Positions 33,348 to 42,001 of a stretch of DNA of 64,000 bases are shown piece by piece. Positions within the stretch are counted from its first letter, which is position 1; every line of letters begins with the position of its first letter. Both the position numbers and the translations under genes were made by a program. This DNA is from Puia sp. GTDB lineage: Bacteria; Bacteroidota; Bacteroidia; Chitinophagales; Chitinophagaceae. Under the pieces are notes generated by a model. The model did no database searches and was not told where the DNA came from. It worked only from the letters and a program-made list of their open reading frames with translations. The DNA is taken from positions 52,449 through 116,448 of the forward strand of contig JARLGZ010000079.1 in the NCBI GenBank assembly GCA_031292515.1, given 5' to 3'.

Positions 33348-34376
33348 ATGGATTCAATCACACATATTGTACTGGGGGCGGTAATCGGCGAGGTTATTGC
33401 GGGCCGGAGGCTTGGGAAAAAGGCGTTGTTGCTGGGAGCTTTCGCGCAGAGTCTTCCCGATATCGATTTTGTGGCTTCTTTTTGGCTGGATACTTCCCGG
33501 GATGTGCTGGCGCACAGGGGATTTACCCATTCGTTTTTATTTGTGCTGCTCGCGGCGTTCCTGCTGGCACTCCTTGTGAGGCGATGGAGCTGGGGCCGGT
33601 TGCTATCCCTGCGCAGCTGGCTGTTTTTTTTCGGGCTGGAGCTCTTCGTGCATGTCTTTATCGATGCGTTCAATGCCTACGGGACCGGATGGTTCGAGCC
33701 TTTCAGTCATTACCGGGTGTCTTTTGGCAGCCTGTTTGTCGCCGATCCTTTCTTTTCCATGTGGCCTGCCCTCTCGCTGCTGGTCCTGCTGATGCTAAAA
33801 AGGGGGCGCAGATCCCGGAAATACTGGGCGGGCGGCGGCATCCTGTTGAGTTGTATCTATCTTCTCTATGCGATCCTGAACAAACAGCGTATCGATACCC
33901 GGGTGGAACGGCAGTTCCGTCAGGACCAGTTATCCTATACCCGGTATTTTACCACCCCCACGCCGCTGAATAGTTTTTTATGGTTTGTGGTAGCCGAGGT
34001 TCCGGGTGGTTTTCAGACGGGGTATGCTTCGGTTTTTGACCGGGATGATGCCATTCCTTTTCATTTTTTCCCGAAGGGCGATTCCTTGCTGGTTCCTTTC
34101 AGGGACCGGCAAGACGTGCGGAACCTGGTACGATTTGCAAAAGGATATTATACGGTCGAGCACTGGCATGACACGCTGGTATTGAATGATTTGTATTTTG
34201 GGCAGATCAGGGGCTGGGAGATGCCGGACGCCCGGTTCGTGTTTCATTACTATTTGCAGGATCCGGGTAACAATAAGGTGATCGTGCAGAGAGGGCGTTT
34301 TGAGGGTTGGGACCGCCGGGCTGTTATGGCTTTTATCCGGCGGATAGAGGGGCATACAGGGGTGAGTGGTGAGTAG
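33348..34376 (+). CDS. DUF457/YdjM-family membrane metal-dependent hydrolase
   Basis: A 342-residue multi-span protein. The start MDSITHIVLGAVIGEV is preceded by a good ribosome site (GAGGAGGA), which favours 33348 over the upstream in-frame start at 33312. The metal-binding motifs of the family are present: THIVLGA, PDIDFVASFW and HRGFTHSFLF. At least four hydrophobic segments fall in the first 190 residues, followed by a soluble C-terminal half of unknown role. Members are annotated as metal-dependent hydrolases without a known substrate. Its last residues GVSGE and its stop codon are provided by the GTGAGTGGTGAGTAG repeat. Confidence 0.8.
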   Translation: MDSITHIVLGAVIGEVIAGRRLGKKALLLGAFAQSLPDIDFVASFWLDTSRDVLAHRGFTHSFLFVLLAAFLLALLVRRWSWGRLLSLRSWLFFFGLELFVHVFIDAFNAYGTGWFEPFSHYRVSFGSLFVADPFFSMWPALSLLVLLMLKRGRRSRKYWAGGGILLSCIYLLYAILNKQRIDTRVERQFRQDQLSYTRYFTTPTPLNSFLWFVVAEVPGGFQTGYASVFDRDDAIPFHFFPKGDSLLVPFRDRQDVRNLVRFAKGYYTVEHWHDTLVLNDLYFGQIRGWEMPDARFVFHYYLQDPGNNKVIVQRGRFEGWDRRAVMAFIRRIEGHTGVSGE

Positions 34377-34442
34377 TGAGTGGTCAGTAGTGAGTAGTGA
34401 ATAGTGGTGAGTGAGTAGGGAGTAGTATTAAGTAGTGAGGGG
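34362..34442 (+). repeat. GTGAGTAGTGAG-type repeat
   Basis: Tandem variants of GTGAGTGGTGAGTAGTGAG run from inside the DUF457 coding end to within 10 bp of the convergent PLD gene. Confidence 0.8.
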
Positions 34443-34450
34443 AGAGTAGC

Positions 34451-35632
34451 TTATTTCTCCTGTTTGAAATAAAAGGTGAAGAGAAAGAAAAGGAAGCGGA
34501 TGACGAGATAGGCTCCCTGCTGTTGAACTCTTTTGAACCAGGAGGTATGGCTATAGAAAGTCTCGCGTGTGATATGGGTGCAGTGTGCGTTGGCGATTTC
34601 GTCCAGCTGCTCCCGGACATTCCTGGCAAAGGGGCCGTTCAGCACGTCCATGTTTAATTCTATACTGGCGTATGCGCTGATGTTATTCATATTATAGGAT
34701 CCGACCGTCATCCATTTGTCGTCGAAGGTGGCCAGTTTTCCGTGGAGGACGCTGTCCCGGTATTCATAGATTTCTATATTGTTCCTGAAGAGCCAGCGAT
34801 ACATGTATTGTTCGGCGAGCCTGGCCACTCTGACATCCGAGACGCCTGCCAGGATCACGCGGATGGCCACTCCTCTTTTGGAGGCTTGCGCCATCTGTTT
34901 CCGGAAGATTTTGCCGGGTAGGAAATAGCTGGACAGGAGGGTGATATGGTCGCCGGCGCTCCTGAACATCTCCATATAGCTGGCAGAAATGTGGTTGTTT
35001 TTCCGGACCCAGTCGTTGCGTCGCACCCTGACCAGGCATTCTTCATCCGGGTGAGTGTTTTCGACGTGGGGCATGGAATACCGGGCCACCTTTTTATTCC
35101 AGGAAGATTTTACCCACATCCGCTGTCCGATGAAATTCAGCTTTGCGGCGGCTTCGCCTTCCGTGTAGAGTGCCCAGTCCAGCCAGGCTTTGTTTCCGTC
35201 GATGTCATTATACCGATCGCTGATATTGATGCCGCCGGCCAGGCTGTTGGAGGCGTCGGTGACGATGAACTTGTGATGCATCCTGCGGCCAAAATAAAAA
35301 TGACGGCTTTTTATCAGGGGGGCAAACCAGCGGAAATGGACGCCTGCGTCTTTCAGCCTTGCGATAAAGGGCTTTGGCAGTTCCTGCGAAGCATAGCCAT
35401 CCAGGAGCAGGTAGACCTGCACGTTCCGCCGGGCCGCACGGATGAGGGCATCTGCGACCAGGGTGCCGGTTTTGTCTTCGGTGAAGATATAGGTCTGCAT
35501 GTGGATCAGGAACCGGGCCTGGTCGATCATCTGGACCAGGAGGGTAAAGAATTCCTGTCCGCCGTGGACCAATCTTACCTTATTGTGATGCGTATAGACC
35601 GATAGGGACCTGGCGATTCTTTTCCGGGACAT
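34451..35632 (-). CDS. Phospholipase D-family cardiolipin synthase-like protein
   Basis: A 393-residue enzyme with two HKD motifs: H119, K121 and D126 (HHKFIVTD), followed by NSLAGGINISDRYN; and H297, K299 and D304 (HGKLATFD), followed by VGSYNMNN. This matches the ClsB-type cardiolipin synthase/phosphatidyltransferase group. There is no N-terminal membrane anchor, but a hydrophobic C-terminal stretch (VIRFLFFLFTFYF) may associate with the membrane. The start MSRKRIARSLSVYTHH at 35632 is preferred over 35656. It is a single gene. Confidence 0.87.
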   Translation of the reverse strand: MSRKRIARSLSVYTHHNKVRLVHGGQEFFTLLVQMIDQARFLIHMQTYIFTEDKTGTLVADALIRAARRNVQVYLLLDGYASQELPKPFIARLKDAGVHFRWFAPLIKSRHFYFGRRMHHKFIVTDASNSLAGGINISDRYNDIDGNKAWLDWALYTEGEAAAKLNFIGQRMWVKSSWNKKVARYSMPHVENTHPDEECLVRVRRNDWVRKNNHISASYMEMFRSAGDHITLLSSYFLPGKIFRKQMAQASKRGVAIRVILAGVSDVRVARLAEQYMYRWLFRNNIEIYEYRDSVLHGKLATFDDKWMTVGSYNMNNISAYASIELNMDVLNGPFARNVREQLDEIANAHCTHITRETFYSHTSWFKRVQQQGAYLVIRFLFFLFTFYFKQEK

Positions 35633-35672
35633 CTGAATAGCGACGGTGAGCCGCAAAGATCGGGAATAATTA

Positions 35673-36245
35673 CTAGCTGCCGATTTTCCTGCCCTTAACG
35701 GTGCGGGTCTTTTTCTGCATTTTGTCTATTTCGCTCTTTTTGACGACCAGCATAGCGGAGGCGACATCGGAGCAGGATCCGCAGCGGGCCCTGAATTTGT
35801 TGGAGTCGAAGGTCACTGCCGTCGTTCCGTTCTTCCAGTCGGTTCCGTAGATGACGTAGTTGCCGGCGGTATATCCGCTGCCGAGACCGAAGGCGATATT
35901 GTTATTTCCTTTTTCGAAGCTGATCATGAGCCGGCCGTTGACGATGTCTTCACAGAGGCCTGGCGTGAAAGCAGGTACGATCACTTCGTTCATATATTGT
36001 CCGTTTTCGAATTTTACGACACCCGAAGTGACTTCTGCCTTCTGGCTGCCCAGGTACCTGGATAAAATGATCTTCTGGTCAACATAGAACTGGACTTGTT
36101 TCAGGTCGATACTGTCTCTTTCGAGCCTCGACTTGAGACTTGCCGTAAAGGGCACAAAACGGGCCGACATCTTTTTCGAGCTACTGCAACTGAACAGGAA
36201 GAGGGCCACGGAAACAAAAAGCGCTGCCAGGGAAAATCGTCTCAT
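35673..36245 (-). CDS. Hypothetical lipoprotein
   Basis: A 190-residue lipoprotein: MRRFSLAALFVSVALFLFSC gives a signal and lipobox, with the Cys followed by SSSKKMS. The mature part is predicted beta-rich, with recurring short motifs (KIILSRYLGSQKAEV, GRLMISFEKGNNNIAFG, KFRARCGSCSDVASAMLVV), ending in a Lys/Arg-rich tail (KKTRTVKGRKIGS). I do not recognise the family. The ATG at 36245 is chosen because the 37 extra residues of the longer frame would bury the lipoprotein signal. It lies 40 bp upstream of the PLD gene on the same strand and may be co-transcribed. Confidence 0.75.
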   Translation of the reverse strand: MRRFSLAALFVSVALFLFSCSSSKKMSARFVPFTASLKSRLERDSIDLKQVQFYVDQKIILSRYLGSQKAEVTSGVVKFENGQYMNEVIVPAFTPGLCEDIVNGRLMISFEKGNNNIAFGLGSGYTAGNYVIYGTDWKNGTTAVTFDSNKFRARCGSCSDVASAMLVVKKSEIDKMQKKTRTVKGRKIGS

Positions 36246-36725
36246 ATAGAATTTTTTAGTCCGATAGGGTGAATAGAATGATTGTATAACTAGCCGAAGT
36301 TTGACTGTCTGAAAGCGGAAAAGTTTTTTGAAAGTATTTAAATCATTGTTATTCAAATGTTAAGAATTTAGTTTGAACGTTTGCAGGGCTCGTAGACCGC
36401 GGAAAGACGAGGCCGCGAAAAAACCGGGTAAAGACCCGGGCAGATCCGGGTGACGACCGAAACTGATCCAAGTAACGATGAAAATGTGTCAATGTTTTTT
36501 AGGATATTGTTAAAAATAGCGGCTGTCCGGCATTTTATGCCAGTGACCTATGATTTTGGGCCTGCAACCGATGATTTTCGAGTTGCAACCGAATTGGTGT
36601 GGCTTTTTTCCGCTCATGGAGTTTCTTTGAAAAAGGAGCTTTTTTGTATAGGGGATTCTGGTCGCGGAGGTACTCCTTATAAGGGGAAGTACTCCTTATA
36701 ATTCAACAGGCTTAACAATCTATCT
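36246..36725. repeat. Divergent intergenic region with two short direct repeats
   Basis: Two tandem 21-bp units (36550-36570 and 36571-36591) share ATGATTTT and TGCAACCG. Two copies of GTACTCCTTATAA stand at 36670-36682 and 36689-36701, 19 bp apart, 25 bp before the esterase ATG. An 83-codon frame at 36450-36701 runs through both and has no family. I see no clear TAnnTTTG element here. Confidence 0.5.
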
Positions 36726-39353
36726 ATGGGCATGAGAAAATATCGTCTACCCCTTTTCGGGCTCTTTTTTGCTTTCTCTTCGTTCGGTTTTTCGGGTTTT
36801 GCGCAACAGGCTGTCGCCCCGGACGTCTATACGTTCACCAAGGCGCTTTTTGCGAATGCGGGCACCCGCTATGGGCGGGAGGCCTTGTATGAGGACCCCC
36901 TGGCCTGGCAGCTTTACAGTCATACGCTGAAGCCCCCGGTGGAAGGCGGGGTCTTCGGGGCGGACGGCAAGGGGCAATCCATCCCCTGGCAGACGCTGTC
37001 GGCAGACAGTCTCAACCGTTTCCGGATGCGTGGGATGCGGGGCGGCGGTTTTGGCGCCGGGGCCGGTGGGAGCTATTTCTATCTAAGTTATGTTTCTGAT
37101 AAAGAGAAGACGGCGTTATTGCATGTGAAGGGCTGTGCCGGGTTGTTTTTCAACGGGGCGCCGCATGCGGGCGACCCATATAGCGCCGGGTGGTTTTATC
37201 TGCCGGTGCGGCTCAAAAAAGGGCTTAATGAAATCTATCTCCGTCCGGCGGGCCCGGTGGAAGCCCGGCTGGTCTTTTCCAATAAGGCGGTGGAGTTGAA
37301 TGTCGAGGATCCGACGATTCCGGTTATACAGGCCGGTGCTGCGGAAAACGGGTCGCTGAAGGGGGCGGTCGTGGTAATCAACAACTCGCCGAAGGTTTTG
37401 AGGAACTACCGGATCCGGGCCTTGCTGGAAGGCAAGGAATTCGTGACAGAGATCCCAGCCGTGCAGCCCATGAGTACCCGGAAAGTGGCCTTCGCGTTCA
37501 GCGGGGCGGGGATTACGGCTAAGGGCCGTTTTGATTGCGTCCTGACGCTGATGGAGAAGAAAAAATCCGTCGACGAAAAGAAGCTGACGGTCGAAGCGGT
37601 GGGGGTGGGTTCGCCCTACAGCGTGACTTTTACCAGCGCGATCGACGGAAGCCTGCAATATTATGCGGTAACGCCGCAGGGATCGGAGGCCGTTCCGGGC
37701 TTGGGCGCCGGGTCTAATGGATCCGTTTCCGATGCGCCGCCTCCGCCTGGAACTGTGGGAAGCGTCACCGGCAAAAAGAGTGTAAGCGTCGGCGGCGTAA
37801 CCATCACGCAGGGGCCGGCCCTGTTTCTTTCGGTGCATGGAGCCGGTGTCGAAGCGATGGGGCAGGCGCGTGCTTACCGGTCGAAGGACTGGGGGACGCT
37901 GGTGGCGGCCACCAACCGTCGTCCCCGTGGATTCAACTGGGAGGACTGGGGAAGGCTGGATGCGCTGGAAGTGTTGTCGCTGGCAAAGGCCAGGTTTCAT
38001 CCGGACCCGCAGCTGATCTACCTGACGGGGCATTCAATGGGCGGTCACGGCACCTGGTTTCTGGGGGGTACTTATCCGGACAAGTGGGCTGCCATCGGCG
38101 CCTGCTCGGGTTATCCAACGCTGAAGGATTATGGTTCGCATGACGGCGTCGTTCCGGACAGCGGTCAGACGGCGATCGAGCAGATGCTGATCCGTGCGAG
38201 CGACCAGAGCGATATGATCAAGCTTGCCACCAATTACAAGCCGATGGGCGTTTATATCCTGCATGGAGATTCCGACAAAGTGGTGCCTGTCAAGTATGCC
38301 AGGCAGATGCGCAAGGTGTTGGGGGATTTTCAATCCGATCTTGTCTATCACGAAGTGCCGGGCGCCGAACATTGGTATGGCAACCAGAGTGTGGACTGGA
38401 AGCCGCTGTTCGATTTTTTCCAATGGCATAGCCGGAAGCCGGACAGCCTGGTGAACCATATCGATTTTATGACGGCGAGCCCGGGGATCTCCGCTTCCTA
38501 TTATTGGGCTACTATCCAGCAGCAGGAGCACCCGCTCTCTTATAGCCGTATGCAGTTGGTCCGCAATACGGGGTCGGGGACGATCTCGGGTACGACGGAA
38601 AATATCCGGATGTTGAAATTCTCGCTGGCGGATTTCGCCGCGGGCGCCACGATAAAGGTAGAACTGGATGGAATGCCGGCTGTACAGTATAAGACGGCAG
38701 GGGCCGCCGACAGCCTTTTCCTGTTGAAGGAGCATGGGGCCTGGTCTGTGGTGTCATGGCCCGGGGCGTATGCGAAGGGGCCTCAGCGATATGGAACGCT
38801 TAAAGATGCTTTCAACCACAATATGGTATATGTCTATGGTACGTCCGGCAGCAAGGAAGAGAATGCGTGGAGTTTTAACAAGGCGCGTTATGATGCCGAG
38901 ACATGGTACTACCGGGGCAATGGGAGCGTGGACATCATCAGCGACAAGGAATTTTCTCCCGGCGAGTATGCCGGCCGGGGCGTCATTCTATTTGGGAATG
39001 CCAGCACCAATGCCGCGTATAATCAATTGCTGGCGGAGTGCCCGATCCGGATCGACAGGGGCGTCGTGAGCGCGGGAGACTATGTGTGGAAGGGAGATGA
39101 CCTGGCTGCTTATTTTGTGTGGCCGCTAAAAAATTCGCCGGTCAGTTCCGTGGCCGTCATCGGGGGGACCGGTGTGAAGGGGATGGAAGCTGCGAATGCA
39201 AACCAATATTTTGCCGGCGCGAGTGGTTTCCCGGATTTTATGGTATTTGGTTTGGGGATGTTGCAGACCGGTAGCGGCGGTATCAAGCTGGCCGGGTTCT
39301 TTGATAATGACTGGAAGCTGGCGAAGGGGGAGGAGGAAGTGAGTGGGGAGTAG
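36726..39353 (+). CDS. Large exported alpha/beta-hydrolase (esterase/peptidase-like)
   Basis: An 875-residue secreted protein, signal about residues 1-27 (ending SGFAQQ). An N-terminal beta region of about 300 residues resembles carbohydrate- or Ig-like modules. The alpha/beta-hydrolase core is about 355-580, with nucleophile S437 in LTGHSMGGHGTWFLGG, the acid in LHGDSDKVVP and the His in PGAEHWYG. A further beta-rich C-terminal region follows. The core resembles PHB-depolymerase/feruloyl-esterase or prolyl-oligopeptidase-like enzymes of glycan-degrading Bacteroidota; the substrate is unknown. An alternative start is two codons downstream. The final EVSGE and the stop are encoded by the GTGAGTGGGGAGTAG repeat. 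Confidence 0.8.
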   Translation: MGMRKYRLPLFGLFFAFSSFGFSGFAQQAVAPDVYTFTKALFANAGTRYGREALYEDPLAWQLYSHTLKPPVEGGVFGADGKGQSIPWQTLSADSLNRFRMRGMRGGGFGAGAGGSYFYLSYVSDKEKTALLHVKGCAGLFFNGAPHAGDPYSAGWFYLPVRLKKGLNEIYLRPAGPVEARLVFSNKAVELNVEDPTIPVIQAGAAENGSLKGAVVVINNSPKVLRNYRIRALLEGKEFVTEIPAVQPMSTRKVAFAFSGAGITAKGRFDCVLTLMEKKKSVDEKKLTVEAVGVGSPYSVTFTSAIDGSLQYYAVTPQGSEAVPGLGAGSNGSVSDAPPPPGTVGSVTGKKSVSVGGVTITQGPALFLSVHGAGVEAMGQARAYRSKDWGTLVAATNRRPRGFNWEDWGRLDALEVLSLAKARFHPDPQLIYLTGHSMGGHGTWFLGGTYPDKWAAIGACSGYPTLKDYGSHDGVVPDSGQTAIEQMLIRASDQSDMIKLATNYKPMGVYILHGDSDKVVPVKYARQMRKVLGDFQSDLVYHEVPGAEHWYGNQSVDWKPLFDFFQWHSRKPDSLVNHIDFMTASPGISASYYWATIQQQEHPLSYSRMQLVRNTGSGTISGTTENIRMLKFSLADFAAGATIKVELDGMPAVQYKTAGAADSLFLLKEHGAWSVVSWPGAYAKGPQRYGTLKDAFNHNMVYVYGTSGSKEENAWSFNKARYDAETWYYRGNGSVDIISDKEFSPGEYAGRGVILFGNASTNAAYNQLLAECPIRIDRGVVSAGDYVWKGDDLAAYFVWPLKNSPVSSVAVIGGTGVKGMEAANANQYFAGASGFPDFMVFGLGMLQTGSGGIKLAGFFDNDWKLAKGEEEVSGE

Positions 39354-39596
39354 TGAGTGGTCAGTGGTCAGTAGTGAGTGGTCAGTGGTGAGTGGGGTGA
39401 GGATAGGATAGGGTTGTGAGATAAGCTGGGGTGAGGATAAGTGGATGAGAGAGCAGGCTGGGTGAAGGTAGGGAGTAGATTGGGGTGAGGATATGGATTG
39501 GGGAGTAGGTTGGGCGAGGATAAGGGATGGGTGTCAGATGGGATGAGGGGAGAGAATGGGAGCGTATCGGTTGTGAGGGTGGGAAGGAGCGAACGA
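39339..39596 (+). repeat. GTGAGTAGTGAG repeat followed by GGGTGAGGATA copies
   Basis: Variants of GTGAGTGGTCAGTAGTGAG run from 39339 to about 39397, starting inside the esterase gene. After that, GGGTGAGGATA-like segments recur about four times up to 39510, and the whole gap is rich in G and purines on the plus strand. The next gene is convergent. Confidence 0.75.
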
Positions 39597-41897
39597 TTAA
39601 TTGTTTTTTTGCATCATGTAGCTGCGATAGTTTAATACCGCGCGGATTTCGCCGAAGGAGTATTGGTCGCCCAGCGCGCGTTTGACCGGGTTGATAGAAG
39701 TGCCTTCCATTTTTTCAAGGGCGGCGAGGATGGGGGCAATCTTTTTTTCGGGGACGAGGTCTTTGACGTCGATGTCTCCGGTAAAGATGAAAGAGGCCAG
39801 GTGGCTCTCTATGGTGGTTTTCGAGAGGCTCCTGCGGATAGATATGTCCGCGATGGACAGGCCTTCCCGGTAGAGTTCGAGGCTGACGCGGTGCGTGTCT
39901 CCTTTTTTCGGTCGCCCCTGAGCGGAGGGGCCTGTTCGGGTTCCCGGGTTTGGGGCTACGGGGTTTGCGGTGTCGGAGCCCGCAGTTCCGGCGTTTGCGG
40001 CGGAACGGGTATGCCCGGAGTGGATGTTCTTTTGTTCCTCCATCCTGGAGAGCAGCGAGCCGGTGTCTTCGCCTTTTGCGAGGCCCGATACGGTTTGGAG
40101 GGATTGCTCGATCTGTTGTTTCTTCCGGATGAACACCGTTTTCAGCTCCTGCATTGCTTTCGTGTATTTTTTTGTTTTCCCGGCGCCTTTTATGTCCCCG
40201 AGATGTTTCTGCAGCGGATCGATGAGGTCGTCCTGCAGGGACCGGATGAAATAGGCTGCGGCGGCTTCCATCCGCTGTTGCAATTGCCGGTATCCGTCTT
40301 CGGCCGCGGTGGCCAGGAGTTGTTCGAGTTGCCGCGAGAATTTGACGGCTGTTTCGCGTTGGCCGATGGCTTTGTCCAGGAGGGTTCTGGCCAGGGCGTA
40401 GGCCGTTTTCTTGTCCGGAATCTGTCTGCTGCCCGCGTCCTGGAAATGGGTTTCCAGGATGTCCACGAGCCTGTCCCAATTGAAAGATTGCACCAGGGAG
40501 CGGCTGATAAAGGTTTTTTGTTCTTCCTGCAATTGTTCGCGGAGGGCTGCCTGTCCCAGTTTGCTCTCCGTGAATGCGAGGATGCGTTCGTCGGTGGTGA
40601 TCGCCTGGGCGTGGATGCGGGAGCGGAGCACCAGTCCTTCGATCGTTGTAAGACGGCTGAGGGCCACGTAGACCTGTCCGGCCGCAAAGGAGGCGCCTGC
40701 GTCGATGATGGCTTTTTGAAAGGTGAGGCCCTGGCTTTTATGGATGGTGATGGCCCAGGCCAGGCGGAGCGGATATTGTGAAAAACTGCCCAGCTCTTCT
40801 TCTTCGATATGATCTTTTTCCTTGTCGTAGTGATAGCGGATATTTTTCCAGGTTTCCTTTTCCACGGTCAGCTCTCCTCCTTCTTCCGGGAAGCTTACGA
40901 GGATCTTGTCGGCTGTGAGTGTCTTGATCAGCCCGATTTTGCCGTTGAAATAGCGGCGGGATTCTCCTTTGTCATTTTTTATGAACATGACCTGCGCCCC
41001 CACTTTCAGTTGTAGGTTTTTGTCTGCGGGGAAGGACTTGTCCTGGAATTCGCCGGTGAGGACGGCTTCGAAGGAGTATTGTCTCCCTGATAGCTGGCTT
41101 AGCTCAAATTGGTTAATTTCATCGGCTTTTGCATTGTGCGAGGTCAGCGTGATATAGTGATCTCCTTTGCCGGGTTGAAATGTGGGCCGGTAGTAAGTGT
41201 GCAGGCGGTCGAGGTCTTCGCGGGTCGTCCGGTTGAAGCGGATATTGTTCAGCATGCCGATGAAGTCGGCTTCGCTCTGCCGGTAGATCTTATCCAGCTC
41301 GAGGTAGAGTGGGGGCGATTCCTGCAAGGCCAGGGCGTCGAAAAAGAATGGGCTTTTATAGTGTTGTTTCAGCAGTTCCCATTCTTCCCGGGATACTACG
41401 GGTGGAAGCTGGAACAGGTCGCCGATATAGAGGACCTGCAGACCGCCAAAGGGAGACAGGGGTTGCTGGCGGAAATGCCGGAGGATGGTGTCTATGGCGT
41501 CCAGGGCGTCGGCCCGGACCATGCTCACTTCGTCTATGACGAGCAGTTCCAGTTCCTGCAACAACTCTCTTTTTGCCGCGTTAAAACGAATATTTTTAAA
41601 GAGGCTGTGCTGATCGGTAAATGGGGGTTCCTGCTCGCCCCATCCGCTATGGGTCACCGGTAAATAGGGCCCGAAGGGAAGCTGGAAAAAAGAGTGCATG
41701 GTGACGCCGCCCGCGTTGATGGCTGCGACGCCCGTCGGTGCAACCACCGCCATTTTCTTAAAGCTGTTGTCGCGAATATATCTCAGGAAGGTTGTCTTGC
41801 CTGTGCCGGCTTTGCCGGTTAGAAATATGGGTCTCGAAGTTTGGTTGACAAACTGCGCCGCCAGTTGGAAGATATGGTTGCTCTTGTCGGGTAACAT
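39597..41897 (-). CDS. PIF1-like helicase with C-terminal helix-turn-helix domain
   Basis: A 766-residue superfamily 1B helicase. Walker A is G28-T35 (GKAGTGKT) and Walker B is LLVIDEVSMVRADALDAID. YIGDLFQLPPV and the C-terminal IHKSQGLTFQKAI with YVALSRLTT complete the PIF1/RecD-like motor (about 1-440). A central helical region (450-620) is of unclear role. It is followed by a low-complexity linker (ANAGTAGSDTANPVAPNPGT) and a domain of about 100 residues (GRPKKGDTHRVSLELYREGL to the end), similar to the helicase-associated HTH_40 domain. It probably resolves DNA structures or aids replication. It is a single gene. Confidence 0.9.
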   Translation of the reverse strand: MLPDKSNHIFQLAAQFVNQTSRPIFLTGKAGTGKTTFLRYIRDNSFKKMAVVAPTGVAAINAGGVTMHSFFQLPFGPYLPVTHSGWGEQEPPFTDQHSLFKNIRFNAAKRELLQELELLVIDEVSMVRADALDAIDTILRHFRQQPLSPFGGLQVLYIGDLFQLPPVVSREEWELLKQHYKSPFFFDALALQESPPLYLELDKIYRQSEADFIGMLNNIRFNRTTREDLDRLHTYYRPTFQPGKGDHYITLTSHNAKADEINQFELSQLSGRQYSFEAVLTGEFQDKSFPADKNLQLKVGAQVMFIKNDKGESRRYFNGKIGLIKTLTADKILVSFPEEGGELTVEKETWKNIRYHYDKEKDHIEEEELGSFSQYPLRLAWAITIHKSQGLTFQKAIIDAGASFAAGQVYVALSRLTTIEGLVLRSRIHAQAITTDERILAFTESKLGQAALREQLQEEQKTFISRSLVQSFNWDRLVDILETHFQDAGSRQIPDKKTAYALARTLLDKAIGQRETAVKFSRQLEQLLATAAEDGYRQLQQRMEAAAAYFIRSLQDDLIDPLQKHLGDIKGAGKTKKYTKAMQELKTVFIRKKQQIEQSLQTVSGLAKGEDTGSLLSRMEEQKNIHSGHTRSAANAGTAGSDTANPVAPNPGTRTGPSAQGRPKKGDTHRVSLELYREGLSIADISIRRSLSKTTIESHLASFIFTGDIDVKDLVPEKKIAPILAALEKMEGTSINPVKRALGDQYSFGEIRAVLNYRSYMMQKNN

Positions 41898-42001
41898 AGA
41901 AAGGACGCAATTTAGTCAAAACAGGCGTGCGCTCCTCTATGTGAAAAAACAGCGGCTGGAATTTGCCGCCTCCGGTGGGGGGGTCCCTTGCCGACGACAG
42001 C

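Noticed and set aside
39663..40781. 372-codon plus-strand frame
   Set aside because: It lies entirely antisense to the PIF1-like helicase. Its long open state follows from the codon bias of the real gene.
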